Positions 24,711 through 32,220 of a stretch of 36,705 nt of DNA are shown one piece after another. Source of the DNA: Nitrososphaerales archaeon (GTDB lineage: Archaea > Thermoproteota > Nitrososphaeria > Nitrososphaerales > CADDZS01). Every line of letters begins with the position of its first letter. Position 1 is the first letter of the stretch. The notes under the pieces were generated by a model. That model searched no databases and had not been told where the DNA came from. It saw only the letters and a program-made list of their open reading frames with translations. The DNA lies in the NCBI GenBank assembly GCA_030041295.1, contig JASHOD010000083.1, forward strand, positions 1 through 36,705, in the 5' to 3' direction. A program made the position numbers and the translations under genes.

Positions 24711-26318
24711 ATGGCAAGTCAACGTGCCGTTTTCACGAGGAACGCAACAGGTCTTGTGAAGTCGATTAGTCCCACGACGATGCTTCTTGCAAACATGGGA
24801 GAGATCGGTTTTGGAACTGGAATTTTGACCTTAAACCTCTACAACGGATCCCCATTCGTTTACAACAATGGCTATCCCGGAGGAAACGCGGTTTATACCG
24901 TTCTAATTTTTACTCTTGTCGCACTTTTCGAAGCCTACATCTATTTTCACGTTATTCGTAGTGTTGGAAGGACAGGGGGAGACTATGTGTGGATCAGCAG
25001 GAACTTGGGTCCCATCCCTGCAGGTGCCTTAACTCTGGGATTTGTCTTTACGGGCATACCATTCATAGCGATTAGCCTGAACTGGCTCTGGACTTTGTCT
25101 TTGGGCCCTTCTCTCGGGGCCATCGGGGCAGTTGCTCCAAAGAGTGCGCCTTCTCTAGTTTCTTTCATTTCAACTCTTGGTCTTAATGCGTCTGCCTCTT
25201 CGCACCTCGATCTGTTAGTATTATCACTGGTGATTCTAAGTGCCGTGATGCTGGTGAATCTGTTGTCACCAAAGAGTGGTTACCTTTTGCTTGCTGGGTT
25301 TGTGGTGGTTGCTCTCATCGGCAGTATCATGATGGTTGCTGTATATCTTGACAAGGGGGCATCTGGAATTCAAAGCTCTTTGACATCTTTTCTACTCAAC
25401 AATGGCGCAAATTCAACCAATGGGCTAACATATAGCGGGCTCGCAGCCACAGGCTCTACTTCATATCCTTTTAGTTGGACGGCAACTATTCTTCTCTTGC
25501 CAGCAGCAGCTTATGTAATTCCATGGATCAACAATGCAGCGGCTTTTTCGGGCGAGCTGAAAAATCTCAAAAGGTCTTCTTGGATTTCGACATATGTACC
25601 TGTGATAGTGAGTGGAGGACTCATCGCTCTTTTCATTCAGTTGTACTATTCAACAGCAGGCTTTGGGTTCATTCAAGCAGCTTCAGTTTCTCCAAATGGT
25701 CTTGCCAACTCTTTCGTTTATCCCAATATGTTAACAGTTGCTACGGTCGCGATAGGAGGTAATGTTCCCTTTATCTGGATAATGAATGTGACCTTCGCAT
25801 TTTGGTACTTGGCTTCACTTCAACAGACGATCTTGGCAATCTCTCGCTACACGATTGGAATGAGCTTTGACAGGATAATTCCTGTTCAATTGTCGAAGGT
25901 TAATGACAGATTCCACTCGCCAATGATTGCTCTTGTGGTAGCTTTTGTTGTAGCGATCCCTATGATTGCCATCGCTTCTTATCTCAACTGGTTTACGATC
26001 TTTTCCACCGGAGCTTTGGGAATGGTATTTTTTGCCTTTATGGGAGTAACAGCCCTAGTCTATGGATATAAGAAGAGGGATGCTCTAAAGGGATCGGCGA
26101 CTGCTCTTATGATCTCTGGAGTAATCGTTGCAGCGTTCTTCTTTTACGTTGCATACCTATATCTGACTGACACGGTGTATCTTGTTAGCGATGTGAACTG
26201 GTACATCATAATCCCACTCTGGATTCTCGGTGCCCTGCTGTATCCGATCTCTGCGGCTTATTACAGAAGAAAGAATTTGGATCTCAGTCTTGTCTTCAAG
26301 GAACTTCCGCCAGAGTAG
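24711..26318 (+). CDS. APC-superfamily amino acid permease
   Basis: A 535-aa integral membrane protein with about 12 hydrophobic spans, of the amino acid-polyamine-organocation (APC) superfamily. The first span region carries MLLANMGEIGFGTGILTL, equivalent to the substrate-binding unwound helix of APC transporters. RSVGRTGGDYVWISRNLGP follows in the conserved loop after TM2/3. Thaumarchaeota and Thermoplasma relatives carry several such permeases for amino-acid uptake; the substrate is not assignable. The ATG start coincides with the predicted transcription start. Its 3' end faces the DUF35 gene, with 28 bases between stops. Confidence 0.88.
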   Translation: MASQRAVFTRNATGLVKSISPTTMLLANMGEIGFGTGILTLNLYNGSPFVYNNGYPGGNAVYTVLIFTLVALFEAYIYFHVIRSVGRTGGDYVWISRNLGPIPAGALTLGFVFTGIPFIAISLNWLWTLSLGPSLGAIGAVAPKSAPSLVSFISTLGLNASASSHLDLLVLSLVILSAVMLVNLLSPKSGYLLLAGFVVVALIGSIMMVAVYLDKGASGIQSSLTSFLLNNGANSTNGLTYSGLAATGSTSYPFSWTATILLLPAAAYVIPWINNAAAFSGELKNLKRSSWISTYVPVIVSGGLIALFIQLYYSTAGFGFIQAASVSPNGLANSFVYPNMLTVATVAIGGNVPFIWIMNVTFAFWYLASLQQTILAISRYTIGMSFDRIIPVQLSKVNDRFHSPMIALVVAFVVAIPMIAIASYLNWFTIFSTGALGMVFFAFMGVTALVYGYKKRDALKGSATALMISGVIVAAFFFYVAYLYLTDTVYLVSDVNWYIIIPLWILGALLYPISAAYYRRKNLDLSLVFKELPPE

Positions 26319-26346
26319 AAAGCTGGACACACTGGCATCCTTTCTT

Positions 26347-26745
26347 TCAATCTGAAGCTCGGTCACGAAGTTTGAAATAATATCTTGAAGGAAAAGTGGA
26401 ACTAGGCTGATTAATTTCAATAAGGACTGGACTACCAATGTGAACTTTGTCAGCGGTGACTCCGAGAATGATGCCAGGTAGGCGTAGCCCCTCGTTTGTC
26501 TCAACTATCGCGACAATGTAAGGCGTTCTTGATTGATAGTCTTTATTTGAAACATGTATTTCGCTGAAAGTCACAATCGAGGCTATGTTGCTCACTTTGA
26601 CCCATTCTAGGTTCTTTGATAGACAATTCTTGCAAATAGAAGTGGGAGGCATGACGTAGCTTGAGCAAGACTCGCACCGGATTGCAGAAAGCTCTCCCTC
26701 TGATAGCTTTGCATAGAACCCGTGTGTCGAGAAGTCATCTGTCAA
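26347..26745 (-). CDS. DUF35 OB-fold/zinc-ribbon acyl-CoA partner of thiolase
   Basis: A 132-aa protein with an N-terminal rubredoxin-like zinc ribbon (Cys24, Cys27, Cys38, Cys41 in CESC and CKNC) and a C-terminal OB fold (DUF35, PF01796/PF12172). In archaea, such proteins scaffold an acetoacetyl-CoA thiolase and HMG-CoA synthase complex and pass acyl-CoA between active sites. The gene overlaps the thiolase by 11 bases and starts at TTG 26743-26745, so the two are translationally coupled. No HMG-CoA synthase is beside it here. Confidence 0.88.
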   Translation of the reverse strand: MTDDFSTHGFYAKLSEGELSAIRCESCSSYVMPPTSICKNCLSKNLEWVKVSNIASIVTFSEIHVSNKDYQSRTPYIVAIVETNEGLRLPGIILGVTADKVHIGSPVLIEINQPSSTFPSRYYFKLRDRASD

Positions 26746-27889
26746 ATAAATGACTCACCACGACTGCGTCGGATCCGCCCTCATTAACTGCCAAGGCATA
26801 ATCTGAATTGTCGACTTGGCGTTTTCCTGCTTCATTTCGCATTTGCAGGAATATCTCGTATACTTGCGCTAGTCCGGTCGCTCCAGTCGGATGACCCCGC
26901 GCTTTCAAGCCGCCGCTAGGATTTACGCTGATCTTTCCATTCAACGATGTATCTCCATTTCTAACTAGAAGATGGCCTTTGCCCCTATCAGAAAATCCAG
27001 CTGCTTCGCAGAGAAGGATTTCATTTATTGTGAAGGCATCATGAAGCTCCGCGATTCTGATTTTGGAAGCGTCTATCCCTGCCATCTGATAAGCATCGCT
27101 ACACGCAAGATAGGCCGCATTTGGCCAGGAAATGTCATTTCTGCTATACAAGCCAAGAGTGTCGGTCGCGCATCCCATTCCGAGTACATGGATAGGAGTG
27201 TCGGTGTATTTTCTTGCGATTTCTTTCTTTGTCACTACTGCCACCGCGGCTCCATCGCTTATCGGGGAGCAATCAAATAACTTCAACGGGGAAGCGACGA
27301 TCTTTGAATTTAGGACATCCTGAACTGTTATCTGCTTTTGCAGGTGAGCTTTCGGGTTCAGACTGCCGTTGTGATGGTTTTTGACGGCTACCCTTGCAAA
27401 ATCCTCGACTTGGGAGCCATACTTGTGCATGTGGTACATCGCCATCATCGCGTAAATGCTAGGAAAGGTGAGCCCGTTGGACTGTTCTAGAGTAGGTTCC
27501 GAAGCTTCCATTAATGCGTCAGTAACAACCTCGGTGCTCTGCGCGGTCATCTTCTCGACCCCTACCGCCAAGACAATGTCGTGGAGACCGGACATTACAT
27601 CGATTATGGCTGAGCGTAGAGCAATTGCGCCTGCAGCTGCGCAGCCTTCAACACGAATCGCAGGTTTCGGAAGAAGTCCTGCGGTCTCCGCTATCAAGTT
27701 CCCGTACATTATCTGGCGTTCATAGATTTCGGATTGGGAACCGACATAGATTGCGTCAATATCCTTTCGATCTACGTTAGGCACTTTCTCCATGCATTCA
27801 GTAAAGGCTTCAGCAAAGAGTTCTCTTGAACCGAGATCATCTCTACGACCAATCTTCGACATTCCAGAGGAGATTATCGAGGCTAGCAA
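26735..27889 (-). CDS. Thiolase (acetyl-CoA C-acyltransferase), archaeal SCP2-like type
   Basis: A 384-aa thiolase. The acyl-binding cysteine is Cys83 in VEGCAAAGAIAL; the catalytic His is in LKARGHPTGATGL (about His333). The C-terminal Cys found in bacterial thiolases (CGGG) is replaced here by the NEGGSDAVVV sequence, as in the archaeal and SCP2-thiolase branch that works with DUF35 partners. The start is TTG at 27887-27889. It lies 13 bases after the SDR gene and overlaps the DUF35 gene. The likely role is in beta-ketoacyl-CoA cleavage or condensation, either in fatty or amino-acid degradation or early mevalonate synthesis. Confidence 0.9.
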   Translation of the reverse strand: MLASIISSGMSKIGRRDDLGSRELFAEAFTECMEKVPNVDRKDIDAIYVGSQSEIYERQIMYGNLIAETAGLLPKPAIRVEGCAAAGAIALRSAIIDVMSGLHDIVLAVGVEKMTAQSTEVVTDALMEASEPTLEQSNGLTFPSIYAMMAMYHMHKYGSQVEDFARVAVKNHHNGSLNPKAHLQKQITVQDVLNSKIVASPLKLFDCSPISDGAAVAVVTKKEIARKYTDTPIHVLGMGCATDTLGLYSRNDISWPNAAYLACSDAYQMAGIDASKIRIAELHDAFTINEILLCEAAGFSDRGKGHLLVRNGDTSLNGKISVNPSGGLKARGHPTGATGLAQVYEIFLQMRNEAGKRQVDNSDYALAVNEGGSDAVVVSHLFDR

Positions 27890-27902
27890 AATACTCTAGC
27901 TT

Positions 27903-28643
27903 TCACCAGTCAATCCTCTTTCTGTCCTCAAAGAATCCGCCGCTAGGACCCCCGTCCGGAAGAGTGGCGAGCCAAACCGCTGTGTCAGCTCCTTGTTCGA
28001 CAGATCTAGGAGCATTAGATCCTCCCATGTCAGTCCGAACCCATCCAGGCGACATCGAATTAATCAACACGTTGGTGCCTTTCAACTCACGAGCCAGCAT
28101 TATTGTTAGAGCGTTGAGGCTTGCCTTCGACAAGCTGTAAGCAGGTGCGTAAAGATCTTCTTTAAGCGAAGCAAGCTGCCCTGCTCCGCTGGATATGTTC
28201 ACGATCCTTCCATAGTCTCTTTTTTTCATCATTGGAATAAAAGCCTGGCAGAGCTTCCAAGCGCCAAGAACGTTAGTTTCGAAAGTCCTTGTCGCAACAT
28301 CGAGGTCGGTCTTTGAAGGATAATCTGTCTCGTCGAGAAGTATTCCAGCGTTGTTCACAAGAATATCTAGCCTTCCAAATTTGTCCTTCACAGTTTTTGC
28401 AACTCTGTCAACGTTACCTGCGTCAGTGACGTCCAACTTGATTGGTTGAAGATCGTCTCCTTTGACCGATTCCAAAGCGCGTTTCCCTTTTGACAAGTCT
28501 CTAGATCCAAAAAGTACAACGATGTCCTTGCTTGCTAGTTGTTTCGCAATTTCTAAGCCGATTCCTCGATTTGCTCCCGTAACAAGGGCGATTTTAGGAT
28601 CTGACAACTCGATTTGATCATCTATCTCCGTATCAAGATGCAA
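27903..28643 (-). CDS. Short-chain dehydrogenase/reductase
   Basis: Classical SDR of 246 aa. The NAD(P)-binding TGANRGIG is at residues 22-29, NNAG at 97-100, the catalytic Ser near 151-152, and Tyr169 with Lys173 (YSLSK). It resembles carbonyl-reductase-like SDRs, with a GWVRTDMGG segment and a C-terminal GGFFEDRKRIDW. The first 16 residues are acidic and precede the Rossmann fold; the start TTG (28641-28643) is the only candidate in frame. It is the first gene of the SDR-thiolase-DUF35 operon. The SDR could act as a 3-hydroxyacyl-CoA dehydrogenase, but that rests on neighbours. Confidence 0.88.
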   Translation of the reverse strand: MHLDTEIDDQIELSDPKIALVTGANRGIGLEIAKQLASKDIVVLFGSRDLSKGKRALESVKGDDLQPIKLDVTDAGNVDRVAKTVKDKFGRLDILVNNAGILLDETDYPSKTDLDVATRTFETNVLGAWKLCQAFIPMMKKRDYGRIVNISSGAGQLASLKEDLYAPAYSLSKASLNALTIMLARELKGTNVLINSMSPGWVRTDMGGSNAPRSVEQGADTAVWLATLPDGGPSGGFFEDRKRIDW

Positions 28644-28867
28644 ATCTTCTAGGTCAGTAATAACGGTAGCTTCTGAGTTTCAGCTAATTGAATCAGGATT
28701 TCTCTTTGGTACTTTTAGGTCAAAGCTGACGTAAAATATTGGATGAACCTGACGTATGGCAATGCCGTGGGAAATGACCGCCCTCGTAGTCATAGGCTTC
28801 CGAGGGGATCCGAAAATCACAATCACGCTTTTTAATGTGATCAAGTCGGAAATTCCATATTTTTGAT

Positions 28868-28885
28868 ATTCTCAAACTTGAGAAT
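28868..28885. promoter_or_regulatory. Operator-like palindrome upstream of the VKOR-like gene
   Basis: ATTCTCAA-AC-TTGAGAAT is a perfect inverted repeat with 8-base arms and a 2-base spacer. It is 45 bases upstream of the ATG of the VKOR-like gene and in the divergent region shared with the SDR gene. Just before it, CATATTTTTGATA (28856-28868) is TATA-like. The site would suit a dimeric winged-helix regulator. Function is inferred from symmetry and placement only. Confidence 0.45.
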
Positions 28886-28929
28886 TGTATCCCAGACTTA
28901 TTAGACAAGCAATTGTTTTTGATATCTTG

Positions 28930-29574
28930 ATGCAAGGAATCGCAACGAAGGCTTTCATCGCACTCTCATTTATCGGGATAGTCGAGGCTGTTTATCACGC
29001 TTGGTCAGAGAAGGCTTTCGTAACTAACATCTTCGCGGTTCACTTTGCACCCAATGCATCCTTCTTCGGTGTGCCTTATTGGGTCTTTGGTGTTATCTGG
29101 TTCCCGCTGATTTTCATTGTAGGCCTTTGGGCGACGAGGCTTGGGACGACGCCATTAAACCAGAAGTTTCTGATTCTTCTCACAGTGGGCAATGTTTTCA
29201 CCGCGTACCTATGGTACCTAGATATCATGTTGGTGAGGGCGTACAACCCGATGTACATTGCACTTTACGCAACCAACTATGCGTTAACTGGACTCGTTGT
29301 ATTTCAGAACTGGTCAAGTGATGTCATGCACGGTTATGTCTACGGCACGGCGACAGGCGCAGTCATAGGACTGCTTTTTGGACCTTACGGGGTGGCTGCT
29401 TGCGGGATTTTAGGCGGAATATTCGGTGGTTTGCGTAACTACATAATCCCGAAAGAGGCTACGACCCAACGCGAATCTCGTGAGCTTGAAAAGGAGTACC
29501 TTGAACAAGAGAAAATGGTACTCGAAAAGAAACTAGAGGAGATCGAGGCAAGACTCTCGGAACAGAGCAATTAG
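28930..29574 (+). CDS. Cysteine-less VKOR-like membrane protein with coiled-coil tail
   Basis: A 214-aa membrane protein whose first 125 residues align, by eye, with the nearby intact VKOR at 30313: FFGVPYWVFGVIWFPL against LFGIPLYAFGIVWFPL, and VGNVFTAYLWYLDI against IGNIFTIYLWYLEI. All four redox cysteines are gone; the CPVC motif is NPMY (residues 106-109) and the only cysteine is Cys159, outside this region. After the four-helix part come two Gly/Ala-rich hydrophobic stretches (about 138-168) and a charged coiled coil (about 176-212). ATG 28930 is preferred over TTG 28885 because it gives a short tail before the first span, as in the paralogue. Redox catalysis looks impossible; a scaffold or regulatory role is inference. 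Confidence 0.8.
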   Translation: MQGIATKAFIALSFIGIVEAVYHAWSEKAFVTNIFAVHFAPNASFFGVPYWVFGVIWFPLIFIVGLWATRLGTTPLNQKFLILLTVGNVFTAYLWYLDIMLVRAYNPMYIALYATNYALTGLVVFQNWSSDVMHGYVYGTATGAVIGLLFGPYGVAACGILGGIFGGLRNYIIPKEATTQRESRELEKEYLEQEKMVLEKKLEEIEARLSEQSN

Positions 29575-29789
29575 TTATTCCAGAGTTAACATCCGACACA
29601 CTTCCCCTATACAAACTCCCGAGCTTCATCCCTAAAGGATAGCAACGTCATATAGGCATCGATAGAAGACATCTGCGTTCTACAAAATCTCTCAAGTTCG
29701 AAAGGGTATAGGAAGCAAATCACAGGACAAGAAAAGGTTGCCATCGCGAGCCTTCAGTTATTAAACGCGAAGAGCAAATACTTCTTTTC

Positions 29790-30172
29790 ATGAAGCAAAA
29801 GCAAAGAATCTCTTCAAAGAAAGTCTTCGAACCCTCGCCAATGATATTTTCGAACGCCATAAAGTATGAAAACTCGGTTTTTACAATCGCGAAATCAGGC
29901 ACTGACGGCAAAGGAAAACTTGCAATTGGAACAAGAACCAAACTAGGCAGGCGCTCGACAACATCAAGGAGCTGGTTGAAACTGCCGGTACAGACATGGA
30001 ACACGTTTTGATAACGACGATCTACTTGACGACGACCCGCAACTTTGAAGCCATAAACAAAATTTATTCAAGCTATTTCGAAGTACCACCTGCACGTGCG
30101 ATTGTCATATCAAAAGGTCGGGGATCGAGTGGGCTTCTCATAGAAATTGAGGCAATTGCCGGTATGCCTTAG
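29790..30172 (+). pseudogene. ridA: Frameshifted RidA (YjgF/YER057c/UK114) gene
   Basis: RidA proteins hydrolyse reactive enamine/imine intermediates from PLP enzymes such as threonine dehydratase. The frame from ATG 29790 gives the RidA N-terminus (KVFEPSPMIFSNAIKYENSV, then SGTDGKGKL). A second frame then continues as QTRQALDNIKELVETAGTDM, LITTIYLTTT, PPARAIVISKG and IEIEAIAGMP, to a stop at 30170-30172. The frames join within about 29920-29940 and require a one-base loss (or two-base gain). Together they give a complete RidA of about 126 aa with the conserved Arg in PPARA. This is either a recent pseudogene, a sequencing error or a real frameshift site; no obvious slippery heptamer is present. 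Confidence 0.8.
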
Positions 30173-30312
30173 AAGTTGTTGTTCTTAGATAGAAGATGAA
30201 TCTCCTACGGTTGCTGCCTAGTTGTAGATATTCTACTAGATGGCAAGTGTGGAGCAAAGAGTTAGATAGCTTAGATTGAATAAGCAAGTCCTCACTAAAG
30301 GGAAGTTAAGGG

Positions 30313-30768
30313 ATGACGAGTCATCGCGTTCAGGATATCTCTAACACTGCCAAGGTTTTCGTAGGTCTATCCGCAGCAGGCGTAGCGATAGCGATCTACC
30401 ATTCCTATGACGAAATCGTGCACTACTCCACGTCACTTTCGAACTCGTGTTCGGCGAAGGGCACTGTTTTGAATTGTTCAAGCGGCTTTGCCTTCTCCCA
30501 CTTATTCGGAATCCCGCTCTACGCGTTTGGAATAGTGTGGTTTCCGTTGCTGCTCGTCGTTTCTCTAATTATGCGGCGTGAACTTCTCGGTTCTGTATTG
30601 TTGCCCCTGCTTATGATCGGAAATATATTTACGATCTATCTTTGGTATTTGGAAATTGACGTGGTATTCAAAAATACTGGATCCGTTTGCCCCGTTTGCA
30701 TCAGTATGTATGTAGTCAACTATATTCTGACAATCATCATAGGCCTCAAGCTCTATAAAGGCTATTAG
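30313..30768 (+). CDS. VKOR-family disulfide-generating membrane oxidoreductase
   Basis: Vitamin K epoxide reductase homologue of 151 aa with four predicted membrane spans. The redox cysteines are all present: Cys46 and Cys55 in the external loop (SC and NCSSGFA) and Cys126 and Cys129 in CPVC before the last span. In bacteria and archaea, VKOR reoxidises DsbA-like thioredoxins with quinone to form disulfides outside the membrane. The start is ATG at 30313. There is no fused thioredoxin domain and no DsbA gene is visible in this window. It lies 739 bases after the cysteine-less paralogue, with the frameshifted ridA between them. The exported proteins of this window with even cysteine numbers (32221 and 2026) could be its clients. 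Confidence 0.9.
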   Translation: MTSHRVQDISNTAKVFVGLSAAGVAIAIYHSYDEIVHYSTSLSNSCSAKGTVLNCSSGFAFSHLFGIPLYAFGIVWFPLLLVVSLIMRRELLGSVLLPLLMIGNIFTIYLWYLEIDVVFKNTGSVCPVCISMYVVNYILTIIIGLKLYKGY

Positions 30769-31595
30769 AAACCAGCTGTCCCAATCATCAAACCCTGAAC
30801 CAAGGAATGCACTAGTTTCTCTCTATGCTAAATCAAGGAAGCTCTGTATTCATATAATTATTCTGATACTGAAATTTTGGCTCTACGAGCCGAGTCGTTT
30901 GAGGCTTTGGGGTTCTCTTAGTACTCTCTTCAACATTTGAAATAACGAAAACCTGAGGCAAGATGAATCGTGAACAATAGATACTTGCAAAGATAGAATC
31001 TCGGCCTTGAGTCTCAGTCTTGGAGACCTGCCAATCATGGCTTAGAACTTGCCTTAGTTCTTGTTTGTGGAGGAGGAGCTCGCCTGTTGGAGCTATGCAG
31101 GTAAACCTATTTTCAAATGATATGGACATTTTGCGCTATTATCGAGGGAAAAGAGACGGCCATGAGAAATCTAGACTCTGCCATTGCAATCAGCTGCAGG
31201 CGGTTGCGAAAAGAATCCTTCAACTTAGGAAACCATGACGGCGTTACGTCGATCAGCTGCAACGGATCAATTCTGTTCATGCAAATCATTTCATGAGCAT
31301 CCCACGTTATCGAATCGACTGAACGATCATTTAGTTTAGGGCATTCTCATTATAGTGTGAATAATAATCCCATAGGCAAAAGAAGAATTCGTGCTGAGAA
31401 GACAATTGATACATCTGTAACAGAAGACAGCGTGTACTGTCCAAAGTGGTCCAAGACTAATGATCTAGCCTGGAAATGATCATATATCGTTTGTAGATTC
31501 CCCAGAACAGATGAGCAGAGTCTCTATCATGTTTTCATGGAAGTAGATTCTATCATATTTACGAGGACCCAGAAGTAAAGTGAGACATTAGTAGA
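30769..31595. other. Non-coding or decayed 0.8-kb region
   Basis: No gene is supported here. The frames are short and mostly stop-rich; one 98-codon minus-strand frame at 30833-31129 has no recognisable motif and a composition unlike the neighbours. The stretch lies between an intact VKOR and a restriction-helicase fragment and may be the eroded remains of the rest of that element. I see no repeats or tRNA. Confidence 0.4.
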
Positions 31596-31901
31596 TTGGT
31601 AGAACCCCAAACTGACCTCCCGGATCTGGTCACTACTGCCTATTACTATCTTGGAAAGGATTGGCTGGAGACTTTACCGAGGTGGACAAAAGAAGGAGCG
31701 GAGACACCTCCTGTCATGATTACCGTTTGCAACAGAACTGAAACAGCTGCTCGATTAGAGTATGACTTCAATCATGGCAAGATCAGAATTGATGAGCTAA
31801 AGAATCTGGACACTACTCTTCGAATCGATTCAAGAGTCTTGAATGAAGCGGAGAGCAAGGAGAAGAGCGCCGAGCACTTCGGAAATTGCCCCTTTCTTTG
31901 A
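31596..31901 (+). pseudogene. Fragment of a type III restriction helicase (Res)
   Basis: A 101-aa frame with the segment PPVMITVCNRTETAARLEYD, followed by IDELKNLDTTLRIDSRVLNEAE. This is a recognisable internal block of type III restriction Res subunits and related DEAD/DEAH helicases, which are about 850-1000 aa. The Walker motifs, the rest of the helicase core and the nuclease domain are absent, and I find no neighbouring frames that continue it. No Mod methyltransferase is nearby. The apparent TTG start is only the first codon of the open frame. Confidence 0.7.
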
Positions 31902-32220
31902 GAACTTGAATCTTGATGTGTGGTTCATGTGCCGCAGATCCAAAGTCGATAATTATTCATTGTGCCTGGTCATATTTTGTAAATTGCCGATAAAAATGTG
32001 TTTGCAATAAGAAAATTGACAAGTCTGAACTGTCATGCGATCAAGGGTGCGTGAAAACCTGTAACATACGTAGAAAAAATGTGAAATGCTTTTTCACTTA
32101 TTTTCTCTCCCATAGAGCTTTTTCTGTTGCCAAGCGCCTAAATAGACATAGCTACTCCGAGTACGAATTACTACGTATCGTACTGTAAAGAAATTAGGAA
32201 AAAATGGTGAATATGAATTA
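31902..32220 (+). promoter_or_regulatory. Upstream region of the surface binding protein
   Basis: This 319-base AT-rich stretch contains no gene. It holds a hairpin GTGAAA-(5)-TTTCAC at 32081-32097, followed by a T-rich run, and an inverted repeat AGTACGA-(11)-TCGTACT at 32160-32184. The latter lies 37 bases before the TTG of the surface protein, where an operator or promoter element is expected. I could not fix a TATA box with confidence. Confidence 0.35.

Noticed and set aside
30833..31129. 98-codon minus-strand frame between VKOR and the Res fragment
   Set aside because: No recognisable motif, no neighbour in an operon, and a composition that looks random; kept only as a note in the region entry.
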